Positions 52,429-61,026 of a stretch of 64,000 bases of DNA are shown here, piece after piece. The stretch comes from UBA10649 sp963793105 (GTDB taxonomy: Bacteria; Actinomycetota; Actinomycetes; S36-B12), in NCBI GenBank assembly GCA_963793105.1, contig CAWBZB010000008.1, forward strand, positions 248,001 to 312,000, given 5' to 3'. Below the pieces are notes generated by a model, which was not told the origin of the DNA, searched no databases, and worked only from the letters and a program-made list of their open reading frames with translations. How positions within the stretch are numbered: the stretch's first letter is position 1; each line of letters starts with the position of its first letter. The position numbers and the translations under genes are program-made.

Positions 52429-52818
52429 TCAGCGGGGGTCGACGACGACGCCCTGGATCACGTCGCCCGCGGCCGCCCGCGCGTCCTGGTCGCCGGACCG
52501 CTCCATCGCGTCATTGCGGTCCAGCCAGTCCTCCGCGGACGTCAGCAGCGCCGCCACGGACACCGCGGCGATCGCCAGGTCGTCGCCCAGCCCGAAGGGC
52601 CCCAGGAGCAGCTCGGGCAGGAAGTCCAGGGGGGAGATCACGTACACCAGGCCGAGGATCCCGCCGACGACGCGCCCCCGCGGGGCTCCGGGCCAACGCC
52701 CGGTGAGGGTGTCCCGAAGCATCGGCAGCACCGCTGCCAGTCGCTGGCCGAGCGGATGCCGGCCACGACTGGCCTTCACGGCCCCGGCCACTGTCGTCGC
52801 CCGTGCGGTCACGCCCAT
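52429..52818 (-). CDS. DUF1232 (YkvA) family membrane protein
   Basis: The 129-residue protein has the DUF1232 core VVGGILGLVYVISPLDFLPE, then GDDLAIAAVSVAALLTSAED. The conserved Y-x-x-S-P-x-D-x-x-P motif is intact. It probably has two membrane helices with the motif in between. The function of YkvA proteins is not known. Confidence 0.88.
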   Translation of the reverse strand: MGVTARATTVAGAVKASRGRHPLGQRLAAVLPMLRDTLTGRWPGAPRGRVVGGILGLVYVISPLDFLPELLLGPFGLGDDLAIAAVSVAALLTSAEDWLDRNDAMERSGDQDARAAAGDVIQGVVVDPR

Positions 52819-52951
52819 GTGATTCCCTCCGGATGGTCCACGGTCCTGCGGCGCCTCCAGGACACCGAGAATAGGACGCCGAGAGCATCAACATGGTTCC
52901 GGCAGGCGTCATTCCCGAGGCCCTCCCCCATGTCCGCCCTACCCTGAGCGC

Positions 52952-53167
52952 ATGTGCCGCAGCATCAAGACGCTCAGACCGCCGTTCACCGAGGACCCGG
53001 GCGAGGACGACGTCCGGGCCGCGGCCCTGCAGTACGTGCGCAAGATCAGCGGGTTCCGCGCCCCGGCCGCACACAACCAGCGGGCCTTCGACGAGGCGGT
53101 CGAGGCCGTGGCCGCCGCCACCCAGCAGCTGCTCGACGAGCTGGTCGTCAAGGGGGCGCGGCGGTAG
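52952..53167 (+). CDS. DUF2277 family protein
   Basis: The 71-residue protein starts MCRSIKTLRPPFTEDPGEDD, the characteristic CRSIKTLR opening of DUF2277, then helices (AAALQYVRKISGFRAPAAHN, and AVEAVAAATQQLLDELV). The family is widespread in actinobacteria and the single Cys near the start is conserved. The function is unknown. It precedes the polyketide synthase by 51 bases but is probably not part of that pathway. Confidence 0.88.
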   Translation: MCRSIKTLRPPFTEDPGEDDVRAAALQYVRKISGFRAPAAHNQRAFDEAVEAVAAATQQLLDELVVKGARR

Positions 53168-53218
53168 CCGTCAGCCCCACGCCTTCCGCCTGCCCGACCC
53201 GACACCTACGATCGGTTG

Positions 53219-54292
53219 GTGACGTTCATAGCCGCTGCGCACGGCGTAGTCGGCCCCCATGGGTACCCGCAGGACGAGATCACCGCCGCGTTCTCCGCCG
53301 TGGTCTCCCCTGACGGTGCCCAGCAGCAGCTCATCGAGCGCATCCACCGCGCTACGGGAGTGACGCATCGCAACCTCGCGATGCCGCTGGAGGCGTACGC
53401 CGGGATGAGCGGCTTCGGTGCCGCCAACGACGAGTTCATCCGGGTCGGGCTCGACCTCGGCGAGGCCGCCATCCGCGGCGCCCTGACGGCGGCCCACCTC
53501 GACGCCGACGAGGTCGACATGGTCATGGCCACCTCGGTCACGGGGATCGCGGCCCCCTCCCTCGAGGCGCTGCTCGTGCCACGCCTCGGGCTGCGCGCGG
53601 ACGTGAAGCGGGTGCCGGTCTTCGGGCTGGGGTGCGTGGCCGGCGCCGCCGGGATCGCGCGGCTGCACGACTACCTGGTCGGACACCCCGACGACGTGGC
53701 CGTGCTGCTGTCGGTCGAGTTGTGCTCGCTGACCGTCCAGCGGGACGACGTGTCGATGCCCAACATCGTCGCCAGCGGACTGTTCGGCGACGGCGCCGCC
53801 GCCGTCGTCATGGTCGGAGAGCGTCGCGCGCAGCGCATGGGCCTGACGGGGCCGCGTGTCGTCGCGTCGCGCAGCCGCCTGTACCCGGACACCCAGCGCA
53901 CGATGGGCTGGGACATCGGCGGCAGCGGGTTCCGCATCGTGCTGTCCGCGGGGGTCGCCGACGTCATCAGCCGCTACCTCGGCGACGACGTGAGCGACTT
54001 CCTCGGCGACCACGATCTCAAGACCGGCGACATCGCCCGCTGGGTCTGCCATCCGGGCGGACCCCGCGTCCTGGAGGCCATGGAGTCGGCCCTCGACCTG
54101 CACGAGGGCCAGCTCGACGTGACGTGGCGCTCGCTCGCCGCGATCGGCAACCTGTCGTCGGCCTCGGTCCTGCACGTGCTGTGCGACACCCTCGACGGCC
54201 GGGGCACGACCCCTCCGGAACCCGGAACCCCCGGGATGCTCACCGCCATGGGCCCGGGCTTCTGCGCCGAGCTCGTGCTCCTGGAATGGTGA
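53219..54292 (+). CDS. Type III polyketide synthase
   Basis: The 357-residue chalcone-synthase-type enzyme has the triad Cys139 (PVFGLGCVAGAAG), His278 (ARWVCHPGGPRVL) and Asn311 (AIGNLSSASVLHV), counted from GTG 53219. VSMPNIVASGLFGDGAAAVV and TMGWDIGGSGFRIVLSAGVA also fit. Such enzymes extend an acyl-CoA with malonyl units and cyclise the chain to resorcinols, pyrones or phloroglucinols. The next genes are a methyltransferase and an FAD oxidoreductase 4 and 13 bases apart, the same order as srsA-srsB-srsC for phenolic lipids in Streptomyces griseus. The starter unit is unknown. Confidence 0.93.
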   Translation: MTFIAAAHGVVGPHGYPQDEITAAFSAVVSPDGAQQQLIERIHRATGVTHRNLAMPLEAYAGMSGFGAANDEFIRVGLDLGEAAIRGALTAAHLDADEVDMVMATSVTGIAAPSLEALLVPRLGLRADVKRVPVFGLGCVAGAAGIARLHDYLVGHPDDVAVLLSVELCSLTVQRDDVSMPNIVASGLFGDGAAAVVMVGERRAQRMGLTGPRVVASRSRLYPDTQRTMGWDIGGSGFRIVLSAGVADVISRYLGDDVSDFLGDHDLKTGDIARWVCHPGGPRVLEAMESALDLHEGQLDVTWRSLAAIGNLSSASVLHVLCDTLDGRGTTPPEPGTPGMLTAMGPGFCAELVLLEW

Positions 54293-54296
54293 GCCG

Positions 54297-54818
54297 ATGA
54301 CCGGCTTCGTCCTGTTCACGATCCTCATCGCGCTGGTCGCCGTGGAGCGGCTGGTGGAGCTCGCCGTGTCCAAGCGCAACCTGCGCTGGAGCGCCGAGCA
54401 CGGCGGGGTGGAGTTCGGGAGGTCCCACTACCCGTACATGGTGGCCCTCCACGTCTTCCTGCTGGTGGGCTCGCTCGTCGAGGTCTGGGTCTGGCAGAAG
54501 CCGCTCGTCCCCGCGCTGTCATGGGCGATGTTCGTCCTCGTGCTGGCATCCCAGGCCCTGCGCTGGTGGTGCATCACCACGCTCGGCAAGCGCTGGAACA
54601 CGCTCGTCGTCATCGTCCCCGGGATGCCGCGCGTCACGGGCGGGCCCTACCGCTGGCTCAACCATCCGAACTACGTGGCCGTCGTGATCGAGGGCATCGC
54701 CCTGCCGATGGTCGGCTTCGCCTGGGTGACCGCGCTCGTCTTCACCCTCCTCAACATCCCGCTGCTCGCCGTGCGCCTGCGCACGGAGAACGCCGCGCTG
54801 GCGACCCTGCCCGCATGA
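54297..54818 (+). CDS. Isoprenylcysteine carboxyl methyltransferase (ICMT)-like methyltransferase
   Basis: The 173-residue membrane protein has four to five helices (FVLFTILIALVAVERLVELA, YMVALHVFLLVGSLVEVWVW). The C-terminal ICMT signature is GGPYRWLNHPNYVAVVIEGI (S-adenosylmethionine site). SrsB-type relatives methylate the phenolic hydroxyl of alkylresorcinols rather than a prenylcysteine. It starts 5 bases after the synthase stop, and its own stop lies inside a 17-bp tandem duplication. Confidence 0.88.
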   Translation: MTGFVLFTILIALVAVERLVELAVSKRNLRWSAEHGGVEFGRSHYPYMVALHVFLLVGSLVEVWVWQKPLVPALSWAMFVLVLASQALRWWCITTLGKRWNTLVVIVPGMPRVTGGPYRWLNHPNYVAVVIEGIALPMVGFAWVTALVFTLLNIPLLAVRLRTENAALATLPA

Positions 54819-54842
54819 TCGACGTGCCCGCATGATCGACGT
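54809..54842 (+). repeat. 17-bp tandem duplication at the methyltransferase/oxidoreductase junction
   Basis: GCCCGCATGATCGACGT occurs twice in a row (54809-54825 and 54826-54842). Each copy carries an ATGA stop/start overlap. In the first copy the TGA ends the methyltransferase; the second copy supplies the ATG (54832) of the oxidoreductase. Confidence 0.9.
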
Positions 54843-55852
54843 CGTCGTCGCCGGGGCTGGCCCCGTCGGCCTCATGACCGCGATCCACGCGAGCCTGGCC
54901 GGGTTGACGGTCACGGTCGTCGAGCCTCGGACCGGAGCGATCGACAAGGCCTGCGGGGAGGGCCTGATGCCCGAGGCGCTGGCCCGCCTCCAGACGGTCG
55001 GGGTCGATCCCGAGGGCGTCGACTTCCGCGGGATCCGCTACCTCGCCGGTGACACCGTCGCCGAGGCCCGCTTCTCGGCCGGTCCGGGTCGGGGGGTACG
55101 TCGCCTCGAGCTGCAGGAGCGCCTGCGCCAGCGGGCCGTCGAGGTGGGCGTCGACGTCGTCGTCGGGCGGGTGGACGCGGTCACGCAGGGCGCCGACTGG
55201 ATCGAGGCGGGCGGACTGCGCAGCCGGTACCTCGTCGGGGCCGACGGCCTGCACTCCGACGTGCGTCGGGCCCTGGGCCTCGGGGAGCCGGCCACCGGCC
55301 GCCAGCGGTTCGGCATCCGCCAGCACTTCGACGTGCGCCCATGGACGGACCTGGTCGAGGTGTACTGGCTCGACGACGTCGAGGTCTACGTCACGCCCGT
55401 GGGCGCCAGCACCGTCGGCGTGGCCGTGCTGGGCCAGGCACCTCTGCGCCTCGACGAGGCCATCCGCCGCGTCCCCGCGCTCGCCGAGCGCCTGGACGCG
55501 GCGGCGCCCGTCAGCGAGCCCCGGGGTGCCGGACCCCTTCGCCAGCGGGTGACCGCGCACTCCGCCGGACGGGCGATCCTGGTCGGCGACGCGGCCGGCT
55601 ACGTCGATGCCCTCACCGGGGAGGGGATGCGGGTCGGCTTCGCCGAGGCGGACGCGGCGGTGCGGGCGATCCTCGCGGGGGATCCGGCCGGCTACGAGGC
55701 CGAGTGGCGGCGCATCACCCGGTCCTACCGCTGGCTCACCGGCGGACTGCTGTGGGCGGCGTCGCGGCGTCGGATCCGGCCGCATGATCGTGCCGGCAGC
55801 GCGGGCGCTGCCTCCTGCCTTCGGACGGATCGTGAACTCCCTCGCCGCCTAG
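54832..55852 (+). pseudogene. FAD-dependent oxidoreductase of the polyketide locus, late frameshift
   Basis: About 340 residues. The Rossmann FAD motif VVVAGAGPVGLMTAIHASLA is at the N-terminus, GEGLMPEALARLQTVGV follows, and the second FAD motif is ILVGDAAGYVDALTGEGMRV. Near 55782 the frame breaks after RRRIRPH. One base over, the expected end IVPAARALPPAFGRIVNSLA stops at 55852. Only about 25 C-terminal residues are affected, so a sequencing error or a still-active protein is possible. SrsC-type relatives hydroxylate the resorcinol ring to a quinol. The 17-bp duplication places its start out of the former overlap. Confidence 0.85.
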
Positions 55853-55858
55853 GCAGGA

Positions 55859-56683
55859 TCACGCCGCGGCGCCGCCGGCGGCCGTGACCGCCACCAGCAC
55901 GACGACGTCGAGCACCACCATGGCGATCAGGGCATGGAACATCCCGGCTCGCCTTCGGCTCCGGGAGCCGACGAGCACCGCCGCGGCGAAGGCGGCGACC
56001 ACGAGCAGCGCCAGCGCCAGACTCTCGGCCGCGGTCACGAAGGCCAGGATCCCGGTGCCGAGGGCGAGCAGCAGCCAGCACAGCAGCGTCGACCGACGGG
56101 CTCCCAGGCGGACGACCAGGCCGCCCACCCCGGCCGCGCGATCGGACTCCACGTCGGGCAGGGCGTTCGCGAGGTGGGCGCTCACCCCGACGATGGCGAA
56201 CACGACGACCGACCAGGGAGTCGGGGGCTGACCGTCGAGACCGAACGTCAGGAAGGCCGGCATCACCCCGAAGGCGAGTGCGTACGGGAGCCAGGACCAC
56301 GCAGTCCGCGACAGGCGGATGTTGTAGAGCCAGGCCATGAGGATCGCGAACACGTGGAACGACCCGCCGAGCCAGCCCGCGACCGCCCAGCTCAACGCGC
56401 TCGCGACGGCGAGGGCCATGACCGCCGCGGCCCAGAGCGCTGGCACCGAGACGTCCTGCGCCACCGTCGGCTTGTGGGTGCGGCCGACGCGGGCGTCCAA
56501 CGACGCATCGAAGGCGTCATTGCTCCAGCCCACCGACAACTGGCCGATCAGGATCGCGGCGAACACCGTGACGAGCGGCCAGCCGGACCAGCCCAGGCTC
56601 CATGCGAACACGCTGATGACCACCGATACGGCGATCGTGGGCAGCGCATGCGCGGCGGTGACGTATCCCCGGAGCCGACGCAT
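55859..56683 (-). CDS. UbiA family prenyltransferase
   Basis: The 274-residue membrane protein has about eight helices. The first Asp-rich motif is N55-D-x2-D-x3-D63 (WSNDAFDASLDARVGR), the second is D177-x3-D181 (ALPDVESDRAAG). Both bind Mg-prenyl-diphosphate. UbiA enzymes attach prenyl chains to aromatic rings or other acceptors. It converges on the polyketide genes with 6 bases between stops, so it is on a separate transcript but tightly linked, as in several type III PKS loci. The prenyl length and acceptor are unknown. Confidence 0.9.
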   Translation of the reverse strand: MRRLRGYVTAAHALPTIAVSVVISVFAWSLGWSGWPLVTVFAAILIGQLSVGWSNDAFDASLDARVGRTHKPTVAQDVSVPALWAAAVMALAVASALSWAVAGWLGGSFHVFAILMAWLYNIRLSRTAWSWLPYALAFGVMPAFLTFGLDGQPPTPWSVVVFAIVGVSAHLANALPDVESDRAAGVGGLVVRLGARRSTLLCWLLLALGTGILAFVTAAESLALALLVVAAFAAAVLVGSRSRRRAGMFHALIAMVVLDVVVLVAVTAAGGAAA

Positions 56684-56707
56684 GCCCCGACCGTAGGGGA
56701 TGGGCGA

Positions 56708-57127
56708 TCAGCCCTGCCGCTGCTCCCGGCCCTGTCCCGGTCCGTGCCCGTCGCCCGGTCCGCGGCCCTCGCCCGATCCGTGGCGCCCGTCGCCCCGTTC
56801 GCCACCCATGCCCGGCAGTCCCCCGAACGGTCCGTCGGCCGTGGGCCCGTCGTGCCACGGGCCGGTGGCGTCCATGTCGCTGACCAGCCGCGGCACGTCG
56901 TCGGAACCGGTTGCGTGGCCGACGACGAAGCCCGCCGCCCCGGCGACCAGGATCATCATGACCGCGACGACACCGCCGACCACCTCGAGGATCGTCCGGG
57001 TGTGCCGGCCTCGGGCCGGAGCCGGAGCCGGCATCGCTGCCGGCTGCTGGTCGCCGAGCGGCAGTGACTGAGTCGGGGTGGCGTCGGGGGATTCATGCGG
57101 GACGTGGGGGACGGTCGGGTCGCTCAT
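56708..57127 (-). CDS. Single-pass membrane protein with Gly/Arg-rich tail
   Basis: The 139-residue protein has a Pro-rich cytoplasmic part, one helix (ILEVVGGVVAVMMILVAGAA, about 46-65) and an extracytoplasmic low-complexity tail rich in Gly, Asp, His and Arg (GMGGERGDGRHGSGEGRGPG). No domain recognised. It lies 24 bases upstream of the UbiA gene on the same strand, counting from its far side, so it may be downstream in the same transcriptional direction. The function is unknown. Confidence 0.6.
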   Translation of the reverse strand: MSDPTVPHVPHESPDATPTQSLPLGDQQPAAMPAPAPARGRHTRTILEVVGGVVAVMMILVAGAAGFVVGHATGSDDVPRLVSDMDATGPWHDGPTADGPFGGLPGMGGERGDGRHGSGEGRGPGDGHGPGQGREQRQG

Positions 57128-57221
57128 GGCAGGTCTCCTGGGGTTGCTGTGTTCGTCGCAACCACCATGCCCCAGCGATGTCAGGACGACGTCGAGAGCA
57201 GGTACGAGGAACGTCAGGAGG

Positions 57222-57791
57222 CTAGGCCGGGCAGGCGCCCCACAGTCCGGCCTCGGAGGAGCGGGCCGCCCTCTCCGCGGCGACGAACGCGTCCTTCCAG
57301 GCGTAGGGCGTGGGCCCGTACTGCCGCTCGTAGGCGTATCCGCCGGCCAGGGACGTCACGTTGAACAGGGTGAGTCCCCCGCCCGGCTCCTCCAGCCACA
57401 CATAGGCCAGGGTCCGGTCGTACTGGTCGGTCAGGCCCTGAGAGGCGTCGAACTCCAGGGTGACGGTGCGGCCGGAGAGCACCTCCTTCGCGAAGTCCGA
57501 CGACTCCGGCCCGAAGCACTCCACCGGGGAGTCCGGCTTCACCGTCTCCGGGGTGTTGATCCCGATCAGGCGGACGGTCACGTCCACCCCGTCGAGGAGG
57601 ACGTGCACGGTGTCGCCGTCCACCACCCGGGAGACGCGCGCACCGGTCACGGTGTCCCCCATGGGGGCCAGGCCCGCCCCTTCGACGGTCACGGACGACG
57701 TCGCCGAGGGCTCGTCCGCGCCCGCGGCACAGGCAGTCAGCACGACGAGGGCCGCGGCGACCGTGATCACGCGCACGAGGGGACCGGGCAT
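57222..57791 (-). CDS. Thermonuclease (SNase) family lipoprotein
   Basis: The 189-residue protein has a lipobox (ALVVLTACAAG, lipid Cys near 21) and a staphylococcal-nuclease OB-fold domain. It shows VSRVVDGDTVHVLLDGVDVT with the Ca2+-binding Asp residues, VRLIGINTPETVKPDS with the catalytic Arg and Glu, and LTDQYDRTLAYVWLEEPGGG with the second Arg. It would be anchored outside the membrane and degrade DNA or RNA. The long-distance order D...R...E...R is complete, so it is probably active. Confidence 0.9.
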   Translation of the reverse strand: MPGPLVRVITVAAALVVLTACAAGADEPSATSSVTVEGAGLAPMGDTVTGARVSRVVDGDTVHVLLDGVDVTVRLIGINTPETVKPDSPVECFGPESSDFAKEVLSGRTVTLEFDASQGLTDQYDRTLAYVWLEEPGGGLTLFNVTSLAGGYAYERQYGPTPYAWKDAFVAAERAARSSEAGLWGACPA

Positions 57792-57865
57792 GCGGTGACG
57801 GTACCGAGTGCCCGCGAGCGCGGCATCGGGCGGATTCCTCGGGCGTCGGGTGCTTGACTGTTCCC

Positions 57866-58753
57866 GTGGCCACCAAGGACGAACGTGAGCAGCAGCGCCG
57901 AACCAGCGACCATCGCGTGGAGCGGGTCCCCAAGCCCATCTACGAGAAGGAGCTGTACGCGCTGCAGTCCGAGCTCGTCGAGCTCCAGGAGTGGGTCCGC
58001 CTCGAGGGTGCCCGACTGGTGATCCTCTTCGAGGGTCGCGACGCCGCGGGCAAGGGATCGACGATCAAGCGCGTCACCCAGTACCTCAACCCCCGCGTGG
58101 CCAGCATCGTCGCGCTGCCGACTCCCACCGACCGCGAGAAGACCCAGTGGTACTTCCAGCGCTACGTCGAGCACCTGCCGGCCGCGGGAGAGATCAAGCT
58201 GTTCGACCGGTCCTGGTACAACCGCGCCGGCGTCGAGAAGGTCATGGGCTTCTGCACACCGGACGAGTACCGCCGGTTCCTGCACCAGGCGCCGATCTTC
58301 GAACGGCTCCTCGTCGAGGACAACATCATCCTGCGCAAGTACTGGTTCAGCGTCAGCGATGCCGAGCAGGAGCGCCGGTTCAAGTCACGCATGCACGACC
58401 CGATGCGTCAGTGGAAGCTCTCCCCCATGGACCTGGAGTCCATCACCCGCTGGGAGGAGTACTCCCGGGCGAAGGACGAGATGCTCGTGCACACCGACAT
58501 CCCGGAAGCACCCTGGTACGTCATCGAGGCCGACGACAAGCGGCGCGCCCGACTCAACATGATCCACCACCTGCTGTCGACGATCCCGTACTTCGCCGCT
58601 GCCCGTCCGCCCCTCGACCTGCCGCATCGGCCCGGGTCCACGGGCTACGAGCGCCCCCCGCGTGAGCTCAACCACTACGTGCCCGACTACGCGGCCGAGG
58701 TCATCGAGAAGTACGAGTCGCACAAGGCGGAGAAGAAGCACAAGGGGTCCTAG
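57866..58753 (+). CDS. ppk2: Polyphosphate kinase 2 (PPK2), copy 2
   Basis: About 295 residues: LVILFEGRDAAGKGSTIKRV (Walker A), IKLFDRSWYNRAGVEKVMGF (family signature) and RMHDPMRQWKLSPMDLESIT (lid). It differs enough from the copy at 24858 to be an older paralogue (the lid and tails differ) and has a Lys-rich C-terminal end. PPK2 class I enzymes can run in either direction, making ATP or GTP from polyphosphate. The start is taken as GTG 57866; a TTG at 57854 is possible. It is divergent from the nuclease gene. Confidence 0.9.
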   Translation: MATKDEREQQRRTSDHRVERVPKPIYEKELYALQSELVELQEWVRLEGARLVILFEGRDAAGKGSTIKRVTQYLNPRVASIVALPTPTDREKTQWYFQRYVEHLPAAGEIKLFDRSWYNRAGVEKVMGFCTPDEYRRFLHQAPIFERLLVEDNIILRKYWFSVSDAEQERRFKSRMHDPMRQWKLSPMDLESITRWEEYSRAKDEMLVHTDIPEAPWYVIEADDKRRARLNMIHHLLSTIPYFAAARPPLDLPHRPGSTGYERPPRELNHYVPDYAAEVIEKYESHKAEKKHKGS

Positions 58754-58760
58754 GCAGCGG

Positions 58761-59300
58761 TCAGTGCCAGGGCTCGCCGGTCACGTCCGTCAGGTGATGG
58801 ACGGGGTCGTGCAGCAGGTAGCGCGTGAACGACTCGACGGTGAAGGCGGCGCCGTCGCCCCGCAGGCCTGTGCGACTCCAGCCCTCGTCCGGCACCTGCG
58901 CGACCACGTCGGCGAAGCGCTCCGTCTCCCGGACGAGATCCAGCCGGACCTGCTCTGCGTCCTGCGAGGCGTAGTCACCGGCGAGCGCGGCCTCGTCCTG
59001 ATCCCAGTTCGCGAAGCGGGGGGCGTCCTCGACGAGCATGAGTTCCACTCGGGCGCTCGCCAGCGCGAAGGCGTCGCGCAGGTGGCACGCGTACTCCAGG
59101 GGTGACCACACGGTCGGCGCGGGCCTGCGAGCAGGATCCTCGGACGTCCGCAGCACCGTGTCCCAGCGCCGGGCCAGCTCCCGGGTGAGCGGAGCGAGCT
59201 CGGCCCGCTCCGGCACACGCGTGTCGAATCCGCAGTCGGGGCATCGCTCTCCCAGAACCCACGTCCAGTCCTTGGTGTCGGGCTCCGGTTGCTCTGTCAT
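58761..59300 (-). CDS. DinB/mycothiol-dependent enzyme-like protein
   Basis: The 179-residue protein has DinB-like four-helix-bundle features: LTRELARRWDTVLRTSEDPA, WSPLEYACHLRDAFALASAR with His, and YLLHDPVHHLTDVTGEPWH with the C-terminal metal His pair. The N-terminal CPDCGFD is an additional Cys pair. Relatives include mycothiol-dependent maleylpyruvate isomerase and bacillithiol-transferase-type enzymes. It may conjugate a thiol cofactor to an electrophile; the substrate is unknown. It converges on PPK2 with a 7-base gap. Confidence 0.85.
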   Translation of the reverse strand: MTEQPEPDTKDWTWVLGERCPDCGFDTRVPERAELAPLTRELARRWDTVLRTSEDPARRPAPTVWSPLEYACHLRDAFALASARVELMLVEDAPRFANWDQDEAALAGDYASQDAEQVRLDLVRETERFADVVAQVPDEGWSRTGLRGDGAAFTVESFTRYLLHDPVHHLTDVTGEPWH

Positions 59301-59337
59301 CCGCCAAACGTAGGCCCTGTGGTCGTACCGTGGGCGC

Positions 59338-61017
59338 GTGGCCAGCCCGATCGGCGTCGTCCAGCTGCTGCACTACGACCGCAGCAACCTCCGCGGTGAT
59401 CTCACCGGCGGGCTGACGGTGACCGCCTACCTCATCCCGCAGGTGATGGCCTACTCGGCGCTCGCGGGCCTCCCGGCGCAGTCGGGCCTCATCGTCATCG
59501 TGGTGTCGATGGCCATCTACGCCCTGCTCGGCTCGTCTCGGCTGCTGTCCGTCGGTCCGGAGTCCACGACGGCGCTGATGACCGCCGCCGTGCTCGCCCC
59601 CCTCGCCCTCGGCGATCCCCTGCGCTACGCCTCCCTCGCGGCGCTGCTGGCCCTGCTGGTCGGGATCTACGCACTGGCCGCCGGCGTCCTGCGCCTGGGC
59701 TTCATCGGAGACCTGCTGTCGCGCCCGGTGCTGATCGGCTACATGGCGGGCGTCGCGGTCATCATGATCTCCAGCCAGCTCGGCAAGGTCACCGGTGTCG
59801 ACGTCGCCGGCGACTCCTTCCTCGAGGACGTCGCCTCCTTCTTCCGCAACGCCTCCGACGGTGGGCCGTCATGGCCGACGGTGGCGATGGGCCTGGGCGT
59901 CGCCGCACTCCTGCTCATCTTCACCCCCCGGTTCCCGCGGGTGCCGGTCCCGCTCGTGGTGATGCTGCTCGCGGCGCTCGCCGTCGCGGTCTTCGGGCTC
60001 GAGGCGTACGGGATCGAGACCGTGGAGACGGTGTCGTTCTCGGGGCTGCAGGTCGGGCTGCCCGCCACCGAGGGCGCGGACGTCAGCCTGCTCCTGCTGC
60101 CCGCGCTGGGCATCTTCGTCGTCGGCTACACCGACAACATCCTCACCGCGCGGGCCTTCGCGACCCGGACCGGCTCGCGGATCCACAACAACCAGGAGTT
60201 CCTGGCCATGGGCAGCGCCAACGTGGGCGCGTCCCTCGTCGGCGGGTTCCCGGTGAGCTCGAGCGCCAGCCGCACCGTCATCGCCGAGGCCAGCGGAGCC
60301 CGCACGCAGGTGTACTCGCTCACCGCAGCCGGGCTGGTCGTCCTGGCGGTGCTGGCCTTCGCCAATGTGATCAGCGCCTTCCCGAACGCGGCTCTCGGCG
60401 GCCTGGTGATCTACGCCGCCATCCGGCTCATCGACGTCGGCGAGTTCCGCCGGCTGTGGGCCTTCCGTCGGCGGGAGTTCCTGCTGGCGATCTCGGCCAC
60501 CGTCGCGGTGCTGCTCTTCGACATCCTCTACGGAGTGCTGGCGGCGGTGGCGATCTCCGTCATCGAGCTGCTGACCCGCGTCGCCCGACCACACTCCGCC
60601 GTCCTGGGCCAGAGCGAAGGGGTGGCCGGCTGGCACGACCTCGACGACTACCCGGGAGCCCGACAGGTGCCCGGACTGGTGATCTTCCGGTACGACTCGC
60701 CGCTGTTCTTCGCGAACGCCGAGGACTTCTACGAGCGATGCCAGGAGGCCATCGACACCGCGGAGCCGCCGGTCCGCTGGTTCGTGATCAACATGGAGGC
60801 CATCACGGAGGTGGACATCACCGGCCTCGACGCCCTGGAGGAGGTGCGCCACTACTGCGCCGCCCGCCGGCATCGAGCTCGGTCTCGACCACGTCAAGCA
60901 CGAGGTGCTCCTCATGCTCGACAAGCACGGCGTCGGCGAGCGCATCGGTCACGACCGCATGTTCCCGACGCACCCGACGGCGGTCGCCGCCTACGAGGCG
61001 TGGGCGCGCGGAGACTA
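59338..61017 (+). pseudogene. SulP family anion transporter with STAS domain, one frameshift
   Basis: The transporter part has about 11 helices, with GGLTVTAYLIPQVMAYSALA, MGSANVGASLVGGFPVSSSA and ALGGLVIYAAIRLIDVGEFR typical of SulP permeases. The STAS domain begins VIFRYDSPLFFANAEDFYER and runs to EVDITGLDALEEVRHYCAA. There an extra C (near 60868) shifts the frame; one base over it continues AGIELGLDHVKHEVLLMLDK and stops at 61017. The joined protein has about 560 residues, normal for the family. It would move sulfate, bicarbonate or another anion. The single-base lesion may be a sequencing error. Confidence 0.88.
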
Positions 61018-61026
61018 GCGCCGGCG

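Noticed and set aside
53230..54292. FabH-like ketoacyl synthase as alternative for the polyketide synthase
   Set aside because: The Cys-His-Asn spacing, the length of about 357 and the neighbouring srs-type genes fit a type III polyketide synthase better.
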